A stretch of 64,000 nucleotides of DNA from Nepenthes gracilis. Lineage: Eukaryota; Streptophyta; Magnoliopsida; Caryophyllales; Nepenthaceae. The notes under the pieces were generated by a model that saw only the letters and a program-made list of their open reading frames with translations, was not told the origin of the DNA and did no database searches. Shown one piece after another: positions 1-12,040 of this stretch (within the stretch, counting starts at the first letter, position 1; the number at the start of each line of letters is the position of its first letter). Where the stretch lies: positions 14,678,021 through 14,742,020 of the forward strand of contig BSYO01000014.1 of the NCBI GenBank assembly GCA_033239525.1. The letters are read 5' to 3'. Made by a program: the position numbers and the translations under genes.

Positions 1-2460
1 TTGTGGTTTACAAGTCATGGATTGAAACTATTGAAACAGCTTCTCTGAAATGTGAAGGTGAAGCAATAGGAAGAGAAGACTGCTAGCAAGAGATCTCTAT
101 TCATTACACCCTCTTGTGTCATAAAGGAAAAACGTTTGTTCCAAACTTGGGCTCTAGCTGAAGATAGGTGTAAGCTTTACCTTACTATTAAGGGGAAAAA
201 GGTTTTGGGAGAAAGCCTACTCCTAACAACTCTCCCTTGAATCCTTTCACTCATGTGTTACCAAAAGGCCATTTTGTTCGTTCCCTTTTCTTTTGAAATT
301 TGAACTTTCCTCAAGGTGGAAAGATTATATCATTTAGTCATAGAAAGTAGTTTTCATTCTCTTTTACTTGTTATGGATTATAAGATGTGACAATATTTAC
401 TAGGTATGTACTACCTTGGTGTCAGATAAGTTTTTGGGGAGCTACAAGGAGGGTGAATCAGTGAGTATAGGCAGAAAATGCCCAATAGGGCTGTTGGTTA
501 TTTTATCATCCATAGAAGTTGTTTGTGCCTTTTTTGCCTTTTGGGAGAGACTTCATCCCTTAGGTAACAGCACCTTCTTTTGGGGCCAGAGGCTTCAAAA
601 GGCTTAGTTTCTAGGAAGCTGGTTGTGCATTTAGGTCGGGAGATATCCGAAACAACCGCACAAACTTAGCAACGCTACCTGTCAAGATGACAATTCCACA
701 TAATTTAGTTCAATTAAGAGCAACAAAAAAGTACTCAATGATTGCCAATTTCAATTAGCTAATGATCCGAAAGACCACCAAAGGTTCGAAAGGCTTAAAG
801 TTCATTGTAATCTATGAATTCTTCAACATTTGCCCACACTCCCAATGTTTGGTAGAAAATATAACAAGAGTGACTTGAAAGCCAGTAGGTAATATCAAAG
901 CTCTTGTAGGTCATAGTGTGCCAACAAAAAGAATCCTACGATTCAAGCATTGTGTGAAAAATCTAAACAGAATTCAAAGCATATGTTTTAAGCTCATTAG
1001 TGCAAGCTTCCAAAACAATGGCTGCTAGGCATTGTCTTATCCAATCCCAATTGTCTGCAATCTTTCAAAATTAAAGCACTCTGGAGAAGTTATTCTATAC
1101 AAAATAGCAAAGAACTTAAAAACAATGATTTTCTGGTCAGATGCCATAACCAGATCATAAGGGCTGAAAATCCACTCCACATATCCATAGATAAATCACA
1201 AGTAGAAAAACCCTAAACTAGAAAATGCAAATTGTATTTCCCAATAGTATTTCTAGGTCTCAAAAAGTTAAATTAAAAATCATTATAAAGCATTCATAAT
1301 ACGGAGTATAACATGCTTAAATTCAAGTCCAAATATGAAGTATTGAGCTCACATTCTCACTCTCACTCTGTTAACCGAAAGTGAATTCCACAGATTTGCA
1401 TTTTAATCTCAAATTTTCATTTCGGGAAGCTAAGTTTCAGGCTATACAAGATGACTCTGCCAGATTTTTACACCATTAGAAGGACTGCATTGAAAACAGA
1501 GGATGGTATTGATGGTGCAAAGGCATTGCAAAGTTCTAGATCCATATATAGTATGCGGGAAGCAGTCATGGGAAAATCTTTTCTGGCAGCCAAAGGTTAA
1601 AATCTCAATGAATTCTGAAAACTTTAAGCTTTAAACACCCATGACTTTCACAAAGTAAATCTGTTTCTGACTTTTTTTTGGGCTGCCGGGAAGCTCATCA
1701 TATAAGCTATCCGTGGTCCCCAGAACATGCCAGAAACTCACCAGAAAACCCTCCCTTTCTCTCTTCATGGACAAAATTCAACAATCTCGAATTTTCTGAC
1801 TGATTCAAACTTATTTACCAGACTAAAGCATGAACAAGCCTTAATCCTGTGAATCAAGCACTGATTTCCCCTCTCTTTTGTGAGAACATCTGTCGTTTGC
1901 AAAAGAAACAACCGATTAGGTTACAAGAAGTTCTATTGAAAACGAGTGTTATATTTAGTTTTAAGGTTCTCCATCTAGGGCCCTTCCTTTACAATATCAA
2001 AAACTTGGGGAAATTTCATCATGTCCTTTTTCCCCCACCGCTTTTACCAAGTATTACATAACTGATCATAGATGAGGATCAAAAGGGAAGAGGGAAGCAC
2101 CAAGAATGATGAAAACACTTAATTTCTGATGGTTATTTCCTTTCTTTTGAATGTTTCATAATGAAATCTACCTCTTGTCATCATTGAATGCGAGTGCTCC
2201 ACTAAAAGAGCTTTGGTGACAAGGATGTGTTTTATAGATTCTTCAGACTTACTCTCTATATTTTTTTTCCAACAACAGCTTCTCCATGAAAGATGAATGG
2301 TGGAGATTGCATATGGTGTGTGTGGGTGCGTGTTAGTCAACTTGTTGTGGTCCGTGGCTGTGATGTGCATTGGAATTGTGTGGGTGGTGGAGATTACATT
2401 AAGTGGATTATTGCAATTGTGTTCCTTAAATCATCAGTTATTCTATCTGCTCTTGTTCAG
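1..2460 (+). other. Non-coding left edge, probably a long intron of the PUB49/CYP65-like gene
   Basis: I see no exon in this stretch that would encode the U-box or cyclophilin domain expected upstream of the exon beginning at 2461. It ends in a good acceptor (pyrimidine-rich run, then tcttgttcag at 2451-2460). The simplest reading is that it is the 3' part of one intron that extends beyond the left edge. Parts such as 150-600 look like ordinary spacer or old transposon debris, but no family is recognisable. Short open frames here (for example 416-607) have no family resemblance. Confidence 0.5.
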
Positions 2461-2871
2461 GAAGAAATCAAGATAACTAGTGTGACAGTATTCGTCAACC
2501 CTTACACCGAACCCGATGAAGAAGAAGAGGAAGAGAAGACCAAAGACGATAAGAATGCTGAGAACGAAGACAACGTAGGTTCCCCAACTCAAGAAATTGA
2601 GCATGGTTTGTCTTTTATGTTTCATGCAGTTTCAAATACTAACGCTGGTATTATCATCTCGGTTTAGGAGGTGGGGTCATGGTACAGCAATCCGGGCAGT
2701 GGGATAGCAGAAGCCAAAGTTGTTGGCAACGGTGTCGGGAAATATCTAAAGGCGAGGAATGCTCAAGCTCAGTCTACAGCAACCGATGATACCACGCTGG
2801 ATGCTGCTGTGGCAAAGAAGAGGAAACTTGGCATCTCAACGGGAGAGTTCAAAGATTTTTCTGCCTGGTAA
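2461..2871 (+). CDS. PUB49: C-terminal exons of a U-box/cyclophilin protein (PUB49/CYP65, PPIL2 type), 3' partial
   Basis: Two exons are visible. Exon a, 2461-2574, has acceptor ttgttcag and donor caac|gtaggt, and encodes 38 aa starting EEIKITSVTVFVNPYTEPDE, followed by an acidic run. Exon b, 2668-2871, encodes VGSWYSNPGSG, a GVGKYLKA motif, a basic AKKRKL patch and the terminal GEFKDFSAW before TAA. The VFVNPYTEPDEEEE, GSWYSNPGSG and FKDFS(G/A)W strings are characteristic of the C-terminus of plant CYP65/PUB49, the homologue of human PPIL2. That protein combines an N-terminal U-box E3 ligase domain with a cyclophilin peptidyl-prolyl isomerase domain and is linked to the spliceosome in animals. 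Both named domains lie left of the window, so activity cannot be judged here. The AKKRKL patch may be a nuclear localisation signal (inference). Reading frame and junctions agree and no damage is seen. The poly(A) site is probably within 3000-3080. Confidence 0.85.
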
Positions 2872-5800
2872 CTTCTGCCTTCGAGTCCTATCATATTGGA
2901 TTTCTCCATACTTGTACCATACAAAATTTCAGAGAGAAGGATGAATTGGACAGAAGGGAGAAAAGGGAGTTCTTTTGTTTTTTTTTTTTTCAATTCTTAG
3001 TTCATAAAATTAGATCCCTTAAGAGTTTTTGCCAATGGAAATGGTTGCCTGTGTAATTTAAGATAAAACTATATACAATAGACTCATTAGTCCGACCTTT
3101 TCTCAGAACCCACGTATATTTATTTGCCGGGCTGCTCTTTTTTTTTTTCATCACCAGTGCAGCTATTCAGGTATTGTTCCTGTCAATTATCTGTTAGAAC
3201 ATGGCATCTTGTTTTCATGATTTATTATAGCAAAAGTTGAAATTCTTGTTCTGGGTTTATAGGCTTAAATTTTGCCGATTTCTGCACATTTATTGAATAA
3301 TTGTGGGTTTTATTAGGTTTTTCTCACATTACAGTGTCATATTTAATCTTATATGGTTTGGTCTTGAAGTTGTTGGAGTAGTTATCTCTTTAATTAGTCT
3401 GATTTTTTATTAAAAAAAAACATTTAAATAATTAGGAAATATATTTTTTACTATCTTACAAATGATAAATTTATTTCGTCACGTGTATTAAAAGGAGCAG
3501 TTTTTTTACGTATATAGTGACTATTTTTGGTTGGTGCATGGCAATATGGTAATTATAAAATAAGTTATTATATTAAAATAGAAATTATTAAAAATAGCAT
3601 ATAACTATTTCAACCCGTGGGAATTATAGAAAAGACATTCCTAAGAGGTACTTAACAATGGCGGTGAACGGCGGATGTGGCTAACGATTGCAGGGGTTGT
3701 CGGCACCAGCCGGGGGTGTTGCTTGTGGCGGTGGTGGTTGGCGCATTGGGATGGTGGGCCGTCGGAGCATTGGGACGGTGCCGTTGTAGTCCGACTGTGA
3801 GTTAATGTTCACTTTTTTGTTAATAAAAAGGTATGTATTAGTTATTCTGAATTTTCTACAAATAAATATCTTTAAGAAAATGATTATTTTCTTACTTGAA
3901 GTGCTAACAAAATAAAATTAAATAAATAAGGTGAAAAAATTGAAACATTTATTCTAATTTAATTTTATTTAATTAAACGGGCCATTAGAATTAAATTTAT
4001 GAATTTTTTGGTATCATATTATTTGGGATTTGTTTAAATTCTTGAAATTTTGAAGAACAGAAAAAGAATCATGGAAATTTCGCCTAGAAATAAGAATTCG
4101 AGAGATTTTTAAAAAATTAAAAAAAAAAAAAAATGGGACCTCTGAGGGAAGTGGGAGATTTAATTTTTAAAAAATATTTTAAAAAACATAAAAATAATAT
4201 ATTTTTTTATTGTTTTTCATAATACAAATAGTTAGATATTACCGTATTCTATTAATATATTATATTATTTTAAAATATTAAATATCAATCATTGTATCGA
4301 TTTTCATCAAGCTATATAAACATTGTATTGCGTTATAGGGCGGTAAATGATATTATTTGGTTATCTTTTTAGTAATAAATATTTTATTTATTATTTTTTT
4401 ATAATATTTTTATCTATAAATAAATAGGTGGAGGCATATTATATTATATAAAAATATTTAAAAAATAATTAATGTATATATTTTAAAAATTTTTATGGGA
4501 ATGTAGATTTTCAGGGCTGATTCATAGAGAAGGAGCCCCATTAGATATTTTTAACATATTTTAAAATAATATAATATTTATTATTTAATTTTTTATGTAG
4601 ATTTATTAGTGTGCTTAGATAGATATGGATCATATAATTTAATTTATTTCATAATATTTTATAAACTGAATTTCCTAATGCCACTTACAAAATCATTAAG
4701 ACTCAATGGATTTGTTCTATGTAATTTTTTTTTATATTATAAGAGATTATTCCAGTTATTTAAACCAATTAATTTCATGTTATAATACTATAATTTTATG
4801 ATGGCACGAAGAGTCACCTGCTTTGATTAGATCATGAACAAAACAAGAAAGCCTTTGGTATGGATTATTTGAAGTTAGCAAGTATATCATATTTAGGTTA
4901 TTTCAATTAGCATTTTTGTCTTATTAAAAATACAAAATGATATTAAGAATTATGACTAACAGTGTAGTATACTATGAATAATTCTATATTTTTATAGAAA
5001 AAAACTATAAAAATATAATTAATCTATATTTTATATCAAATTTAAGACTTATTTTATTTGTAATCAACATGATGTACATCTGAATGAAAATTTGACCTAA
5101 ATAACTTCTGACCTATTTAAAAATGATATTTGAAGTAGTTATCTGACATATTTTAACAATAGACAAGAGGTTAAAAGGAATATGAAATTTTTTTTATGTT
5201 AAGTTATTAAGTTAAAAATTTAAAAATAAAATTTAAATCTCTTACTTATATCTATTTTCTATTTTTAAAAGGGTTTTAAATTTTTCAGAGTCAAATTACG
5301 TAATATAAAACACTTATAATCATAGCATTCGATTTAACAAGATCACGGGCATATATATTGAAATGAACGCTATCAGTTCTGTCATTTCAATCAGCCATTA
5401 CACAGACACGTTGTCGGTTCAATTAATCATACCTTAGGTCATTTGGTCTCTCTTTGATTAAGGCAATGTCTCAATATTTTCAGGTCTCATTGCACCTCAA
5501 CCTTGTTATATGTGGGTCCATCATATAATGCATCGTACCCTTTATCCTATCAATAAAGTTAGGTTTTCACATCATGAGAAAAAGTTGACGTCCTAGTTGG
5601 GATTTTGGTCACACTTTCACGATTTGGTTGGAGACAAAAGTACATTAATACTTGAGTTATAACATTATTTTGGGGTTTGATTTTTATTTATTGACTTAAT
5701 TTTTTGAATAATACCGTAATTATCAATTGGATATGTTTTTTAAAAATATATTTCAACATATAATATGGTGTAAATTTATGACTAGTCGATATTTCAAACT

Positions 5801-8400
5801 TAAGAACATTGGTTTAGAAAGTATGTTAAAGTATAAAATGGATGTTTAAGTTATTGATTAGTTATTATAATTTATGATGCTAAATGATTTTTAATGATAT
5901 ATTAAGACAATAATTATAAATATGAGGTATATATAATATAAATTAACTGATGAATTACTAACTTATTTGTAAAGAAAGGACATTTATTGAAAATTAAGTA
6001 GTTAAAAATACTCATTTATAATAAGAATAATAATTATATTGAATAATCTAACTGTTGAGCTTGAATAATTCGATAAGACACCTAAGCCTTTTTTTTTTTT
6101 TTTTAAAAAAAAAGCAAAATTAGTGATTTAACCCCTCAAAGTCCAAACTCAAGTGACATAGCTGAACAAGCTGATAATTCAAAGGACAAAGACCAATTCA
6201 AAACTAATGATCTTGCGTATGAGCCGACGGGTGCTGCACCTCATCCCATTATACCCATATAAAATTATTAAATATAAATCTAAAAATTTAAATATCTGTT
6301 ATTTTAAATTATATTTTTATTTAAAAAAATAAAAATATATAGATCGTTAGATTAACATTCAACAATCTCAAAACCAAATTGAATGAGCTACTTTTAGAGC
6401 TGCAGTGTAGCCCGGTTGCTCTACAACCACAAAATCGAGCCGGCTAATTAACATTAATTAGTCATAATTAAACAATATTATGAACTTTGAATCCAATTTT
6501 TAAGCAAAAATAAGTAAAAATTAACTCCTTTAAAATGATTAAATTATAATTATATATTTTAACATAGATGAAAGAGAGGGGGAGATGTAAAATTTCTTTC
6601 TCAAGAAGAGATATAATCCATGGTTTCCCAAACAATAATCCATGCTTTTAAGCTAATATAATGGAGAATAAGATAAGTGCATGACAAAATTATTATGCGG
6701 CCTACTTCGGTTTGGAGCATGGGAAAATACTTAGGATATAGCCAAATGGACCATAGATCTTGCCTGCTACATAAAGAAGACCAGCTACAACAAAGTGTTG
6801 TACCCTACAAAGGCAAAAAAGAAGATAATTATTTTGAGCGTATCCTATTGACTTTTTTTCTGTATTATTAGAAAAAATATATTTTTATATAAATCTATTA
6901 ATATAGATAATTAAATAATATATCATTATTTAGATATCTGAATGGCATCCTAATATCACTATTCAAAAAAGGAGGGTACTATAGGCTGAGGTGTCTTAAC
7001 TTAGAAGGCAAACCAGCCAATAATAACTACTAGATATTTATTTATTTATTTATAAATAAGACTATCATTATATCATACAGAGATGTTGGGGAGAAGGAAA
7101 AGGGTGAAGGCATGCCCTAGGTTTTGGAGACACTGTTATTTTATTTGGAATATTGTTGTTTTTATCACAAATTTACCATAGATTTATCATAAAGATGATG
7201 TGTACATATTGCATGGCCTGGCCATACTTATAAATTTATAGTAAAAATGATATTTTTTATGGTAAGAAATAAAGAGGGGAAATTAAAATTGTATAGTTTA
7301 TGGGTATTTGTAGTAGTTTATATATATATATATATATAAAAGAAAGGAAAAAGTGGAGGGGAATTTTGGCAGAGTTTGGAGGGTGAATGGGAGGCAAGGA
7401 ATGTGGATTGCTGTGTTGGAGAAGATGGTGGGTTGTGATGATCTTCATGCACGCCGGCAGCTTTTCCATTCCCCTTCATCCCTCTCTCTCTCTCTCTCTT
7501 GCCATCGGAGTGAGCATTGTTATGATGTTTTTAGTAAAAATATTTTTATATTTATTTAGTCTTTAATATTAAAAATTAGACAAATAAATATTAAAAGTTA
7601 TTTTAAGTAATTTAAATAATTATTTAATTTTTATCATTTATCAATTTAAAATTTAATTTTAAAAGATAAAATGATAGGAAATTCTCTTAGTTAAAAGAAG
7701 ATCGAAGCTCTCCTTCCAAGCACCACCTCCCCTCCTAGCTGGCTGGCACGCCTACTCCCCCACTCACTCAAATAACTCAAAATACAAGCCTCCTCTCTCT
7801 CTCTAGAGACTCCCTCTCTCTAGATGAAAAGTTAGATCCACTAAGAGCTCGTTATCAATCTTTGTCACCTTTTCTCATGGAATTTTATTTTATATTTTTT
7901 TGTGACTTAAAAAAAGAAACAAAAGGTTTATTTAGTGAATGATGCTTCCCCTCCCCACTCATCATTTTTAATGAAAAGGTATCATGGTGTGTAATGTTTT
8001 TTTACAATAAAGTTAATGAGGATCAGTTATAATGAAGGTGATTTTATGATTTGAATTTATGAGTTTTATAATGCAATAAAGTAACTTTAAGAACACCCAT
8101 GAATTGTGAGAGTCTTATTAATTAGTGGGGAGGCTGATAAGAATTAATCAACATATATTTTAATTATAAATTGATGAACAAGTTGTAAGAGCATATGAAA
8201 TAAAAAACGAAAAACAAATAAAATAATGTGGGTGCTTAACTCTACCAACCAACCCTCTAAACATGCAGATTGAATTCTTAGCCTTAGATCAAAGTTTTGA
8301 CCCAACACTTATTCAGTTTTATGATTATATCCTCAAACAAAAAGAAAAAGTCATCTCGGTGAGTTTTTAATGATCATTTCATGCTATACTTTCAAATCGT
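2872..8400. other. AT-rich intergenic region between the PUB49-like and SHR-like genes
   Basis: This stretch is dominated by A/T runs, with a (TA)n tract at about 7318-7338, CT microsatellites at about 7483-7499 and 7795-7830, and poly-T/A at 6091-6111. One GC-rich island (about 3655-3790) stands out. I find no convincing gene, tRNA or complete transposon. The right-hand part (about 7.7-8.7 kb) should hold the promoter of the SHORT-ROOT-like gene. Confidence 0.5.
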
Positions 8401-8424
8401 CTTAATAATTTTGCCAAACTAAGT

Positions 8425-8749
8425 GAATCTATCTTATAATAAAACCCTAAATATGAAAATACAAAAACGAAAAACCCCACTACTCCATTCTTCATCGATT
8501 AGACCAAAAGAAAAGCACAACTTCACTTGATCAGATTCTCTCTCAGTCTCTCTCTCTCTCTCTCTCCCTCCCCCTCTAATTATGTAGAGAAGGCAGCAAA
8601 AATCCAACATAAAGATACTGGTTTAGTCATTCTATGTGACATCTATCCGCTGTTAAAAACCCTTCTTTCTCTGTTCTGCACCCCACAGTCCCATCTCTTC
8701 CGCCAAACAGAAAAGGGGGTTTTTAATTTGATGGTGCATGTTTGGTTAA
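8425..8749 (+). promoter_or_regulatory. Probable promoter-proximal region and 5' leader of the SHR-like gene, with CT repeat
   Basis: A weak TATA-like TATAATAAA lies at about 8436. It is followed by an AC/CT-rich leader with a (CT)n microsatellite at about 8535-8566, a common arrangement in plant 5'UTRs. Two ATGs precede the main start: 8731, an 11-codon frame that overlaps the SHR start out of frame, and 8738. The transcription start cannot be fixed without RNA evidence. Confidence 0.4.
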
Positions 8750-8766
8750 ATGGATACCTTGTTTAG
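8731..8766 (+). CDS. Overlapping uORF (11 codons) at the SHR-like start
   Basis: ATG at 8731 opens an 11-codon frame (MVHVWLNGYLV) ending at TAG 8764-8766, so it overlaps the SHR-like ATG (8750) in another frame. Its +4 base is G and its -3 base is T, a middling context. If translated, it would force ribosomes to leak past it to start SHR. Its presence in the mRNA depends on the unmapped transcription start. Confidence 0.4.
   Translation: MVHVWLNGYLV
8738..8749 (+). CDS. Minimal uORF of three codons abutting the SHR-like ATG
   Basis: ATG TTT GGT TAA ends at 8749 and the main ATG begins at 8750, giving a TAA-ATG junction in the same frame. Ribosomes finishing this mini-ORF would terminate exactly on top of the SHR start codon. 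This is seen directly in the sequence; a regulatory role is inference. Confidence 0.4.
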   Translation: MFG

Positions 8767-10288
8767 ACTACTCAGTTTTCAATCAACTGATCAATATAAG
8801 TCCTTCAACAACTCCACTAGTATAACTAATTCCACCAGCTCTAAATCTTCCAAACAAACAAACCCTTATCCCCAACAACAAGACGACGGAGGAGGAGGAT
8901 CAGGAGAAGAATGCTTCAACTTTTTCATGGATGAAGACGACTTTTCCTCCTCTTCTTCTCCTAATAAACACTTCTATCCTTATCACCATCAACCTCATCA
9001 GCAATTCCCTTCCACTACCACTACCCCCACCCGTAATGACTTCTCCTTCTCCCCATCCCGCGACCTTAACCTCGAATTCTTCTCCTCTTCCTCCTCCTCC
9101 GTGCTATCCGGCAGGTGGGTATCGGATATTTTGGTGAAGGTGGCACGCGCCATCGCCGACAAGAACACTGGCCGAGTCCAACAACTTATGTGGATGCTCA
9201 ACGAGCTTAGCTCCCCTTATGGTGACACTGAGCAAAAATTGGGTGCTTATTTTCTTCAAGCCTTGTTTAGCCGGATGAGGGATTCTGGCGAACGGAGCTA
9301 CCGGACGATGAGGATGGCGTCGGATAAGATGTGCTCTTTCGAGTCGACCAGAAAGACGGTGCTGAAATTTCAAGAGGTTAGCCCTTGGACAACGTTTGGG
9401 CACGTTGCTTGTAATGGTGCGATATTGGAAGCTTTCGAAGGTGAGAGCAAGTTACATATTATTGACATTAGCAACACTTTCTGCACCCAGTGGCCCACCT
9501 TGCTTGAAGCCCTAGCCAACCGGATGGACGACACGCCCCACCTCCACCTCACCACGGTGGTGGTCAACAAATCTGGCGGTGGTGTAGGTGATGACGGTGG
9601 TGGTGGAGTGGCCGCCGTTAAGACGGTGATGAGAGAGATTGGTAATAGGATGGAAAAGTTTGCCAGGCTTATGGGTGTTCCCTTTGAATTTAGCATCATC
9701 TACCATGATGCTGATTTGTCAGAATTGGATTTGAGCCAATTGGACGTCCAAAATGATGAGGCTTTGGCCATAAACTTAGTCAATTCGTTGCACACCGTCA
9801 CCCCGGTGAACCACCAACGCGACATCGTTCTGTCATCTTTCGGGAGTTTGCAGCCTCGAATTATCACCGTGGTAGAAGAAGAGGCTGATCTAGACGTTGG
9901 AGTTGATGGGTATGAGTTTTTTAATGGATTTCAAGAGTGCTTAAGATGGTTTAGGGTTTACTTCGAGGCCCTTGATGAAAGTTTCCCAAGAACGAGCAAC
10001 GAGCGCTTGCTGTTGGAGCGGGCTGCTGGGCGGGCCCTCATGGACCTCCTGGCGTGCCCTAGGACGGAATCATCCGAGCGGCGGGAGACGGCAGCCCGGT
10101 GGTCAAGCCGGATGGGTGGGTGCGGGATCGCCCCAGTGGGCTTTAGTGATGAAGTGTGTGATGATGTGCGCGCCCTATTGAGGAGGTATAAGGAGGGTTG
10201 GACAATGGCACAGTGCTCCGATGCTGCCGGAATACTCTTATCGTGGAAGGACCAGCCGGTGGTGTGGGCAAGTGCGTGGAAGCCTTGA
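8750..10288 (+). CDS. SHR: GRAS-family transcription factor, SHORT-ROOT type, complete single exon (512 aa)
   Basis: SHORT-ROOT is a mobile GRAS regulator made in the stele. It moves to the neighbouring cell layer and, with SCARECROW, specifies the endodermis and drives asymmetric division. The N-terminus MDTLFRLLSF and the EECFNFFMDEDDFSSSSS block (residues 54-70) are typical SHR signatures. A low-complexity Q/S/T/P-rich region fills residues 13-120. The GRAS domain starts at about 121: leucine-rich I with WVSDILVKVARAIADKN and QQLMWMLNELSSPYGDTEQK; VHIID motif as LHIIDISNTFCTQWPTLLEA (235-254); a glycine-rich insert (276-286); PFYRE region from PFEFSI (311); VVEEEADLDVG (374-384); and the C-terminal SAW motif WKDQPVVWASAWKP (499-512). 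Length and absence of introns fit the family. The ATG at 8750 is chosen because it gives the conserved MDTLFR start. No frameshift or missing motif is seen. Element 1 begins only 1 kb downstream. I cannot tell whether this is the sole SHR orthologue or a paralogue. Confidence 0.96.
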   Translation: MDTLFRLLSFQSTDQYKSFNNSTSITNSTSSKSSKQTNPYPQQQDDGGGGSGEECFNFFMDEDDFSSSSSPNKHFYPYHHQPHQQFPSTTTTPTRNDFSFSPSRDLNLEFFSSSSSSVLSGRWVSDILVKVARAIADKNTGRVQQLMWMLNELSSPYGDTEQKLGAYFLQALFSRMRDSGERSYRTMRMASDKMCSFESTRKTVLKFQEVSPWTTFGHVACNGAILEAFEGESKLHIIDISNTFCTQWPTLLEALANRMDDTPHLHLTTVVVNKSGGGVGDDGGGGVAAVKTVMREIGNRMEKFARLMGVPFEFSIIYHDADLSELDLSQLDVQNDEALAINLVNSLHTVTPVNHQRDIVLSSFGSLQPRIITVVEEEADLDVGVDGYEFFNGFQECLRWFRVYFEALDESFPRTSNERLLLERAAGRALMDLLACPRTESSERRETAARWSSRMGGCGIAPVGFSDEVCDDVRALLRRYKEGWTMAQCSDAAGILLSWKDQPVVWASAWKP

Positions 10289-11300
10289 GTGGAGCGCCAC
10301 CACCTTTGGTGGCCGGTAGTGGTGGTGAGTCACGCGTGCATGATGGTTTGTTAGGCACGTGTGTAGTGGATTTTGGTGTTTATTGGCTCTGTGGATTGAG
10401 TAGTAAAGACATAATTATAATACTATCATACTTTGGTTGTTCAACAATCACCATTTGTGATCATTTTTGAGGGGAACGATTTGGTTGTTCATTGTTTTTT
10501 GGTTTTTGATGAATCATTATCAACGGTTGATATGAGGTGATCTTAATGGTGTATATATCAAGTTACACCGATCATGAGTCAATCTCTATTATTTCTGCCT
10601 TAATAATAAGATTAACTATTGTATTTCATCTTAATATCTGATTAGGATAATAAATTAATATATGATTTCTCCTAGCTTTGGAATTAAAGCTGCTACTCAT
10701 AACCTCAACTTTTATAACAACAATAATAATAAATAATAATAATAATAATGTGTTCTTTTACCAAAAAAAAAAAAAACCACTCTGTGAAGGACTTTAATAA
10801 TTTGATAGGCAAAGTTTTCAATTCATCATTATATTTATGTTCATATAACAAATGTGAATATATAATAGATTTACAAATAAGGGTTAAAAATTTAATTTAT
10901 TCTTACTGATTATTTATCCCCGCCTCTATTTATCCATAACAAAAAAGGAATAAATTCATTTATATTGACCAATCGAAAGGTTAGATATTTATAACTCTGT
11001 TCTTATTGAATTCTATTCTCATACACTATTTATCTTATTACCACCTTATTATTTACTATCTAACCAAATTTGACTCTAAAATTGATTGTATTCTTATTCG
11101 GCCTGACTTGTCTTCTGAGCCAAAAAATCTATATTAAAGTAGTTAAATAAATAAAAGATAAGAGAGAGTGACAAATATTTATTAACATTTTCAATATTAA
11201 TAATTTTACACAAAAATAGATTAATAATTATATATCACATCACTTAATAATATTTTAGACTTATTTTAAGGATGTTACTCAAATTTTTTTTTTTCTATTT
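10289..11300. other. SHR-like 3' flank, AT-rich, with (AAT)n microsatellite
   Basis: This is the 3'UTR and downstream spacer of the SHR-like gene. An AAT/ATA microsatellite lies at about 10720-10750, followed by a poly-A run at about 10764-10776. AATAATAAG-type weak polyadenylation motifs occur near 10600. No coding sequence is seen. Confidence 0.5.
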
Positions 11301-11305
11301 ATATA

Positions 11306-12040
11306 TGATAGGTACGGTCATGCACAGGTTAGTCAAGAGCACAAATAGATAAGAGGCACAAATATCGACTGTTCAATAGAAGACACCTTTGGGTCTATCA
11401 GGCACCAATACATATGAACTAAGATACATGATCTGAACAATCAGGTATTAAATGATCATAATGAGCCGCTTAATAGTCGATTGTAGAAGGCGGTTGGATC
11501 AATCAAATAACTAAAAGTCATGTGGTACTACCATTGAATTGAGGTGGCCATTATACATGCAAGTAATGCCCATCACCTGAAGCAGTATATACCTACGGAT
11601 TGATCCCAAGTCCCAACTAACCAAACAGCGTTTCTTATTATAAATAAAGCCTCACTCCCAAAGAAGAGGGGGAAGGATAACAATAAAATAAAAAAGACAC
11701 TCTGCTAGGTGAGTATGTAAATACAAAAGACACTCTATTAGATGGGTGTATAAATACCAAAGTCACTCTACTAAATGAGTGCACAAAAATGAGTCTAATC
11801 CTCCAAACAAACACTCATCCCTATTTTTTATAAATTCTCGTATCCATTTTCTTACATTTTTCTCATATGAATTGAAAGTTTACTAATTTAAACATTAAAA
11901 AATATATCGAGAATCGAGTCCCGTATATCTCTTACATCTTCTTTTTTTGCTGTGGTATGCAGGATCCAAATTTAAAATTATAAAAATTAACCTATTACTA
12001 TTCATGCATCCAGATATAAACTAATTGACACATTGTATCA
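11306..12040 (+). repeat. 5' LTR of element 1
   Basis: It aligns with the 3' LTR at 21361-22048. Clear homology runs from GATAAGAGGCAC (11348) to GCATCCAGATAT (about 12017), offset about 10.03 kb. The right edge is placed at TATCA (12036-12040), immediately before TTGGCACCATTGTGGGAA, the mutated form of the TTGGCGCCGTCTGTGGGA string usual at the start of Tat internal regions. The left edge is either TG at 11306 or the position equivalent to the 3' LTR start (11330); 11306-11329 has no match in the other LTR. Confidence 0.75.
11695..11793 (+). repeat. Three tandem 33-bp subrepeats inside the element 1 LTR
   Basis: GACACTCTGCTAG (11696), GACACTCTATTAG (11729) and GTCACTCTACTAA (11762) begin three diverged 33-bp units. 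The same array is present in the 3' LTR from about 21675, so it predates insertion. It lies downstream of a TATAAATAA box at about 11639, consistent with a transcribed LTR region. Confidence 0.75.

Noticed and set aside
2293..2667. 124-codon + frame containing the PUB49 exon
   Set aside because: It reads through intron on both sides; only 2461-2574 matches the family, and both borders are good splice sites.
8527..8766. 79-codon + frame overlapping the SHR start
   Set aside because: It begins at TTG, runs through the CT microsatellite, and only its last 12 codons follow a real ATG (8731). Reported as the short uORF instead.
9104..9706. Antisense frames over the SHR-like gene (9403-9104, 9699-9370, 9706-9512)
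   Set aside because: Shadows of the GC-richer GRAS coding sequence; no family resemblance, no start context.
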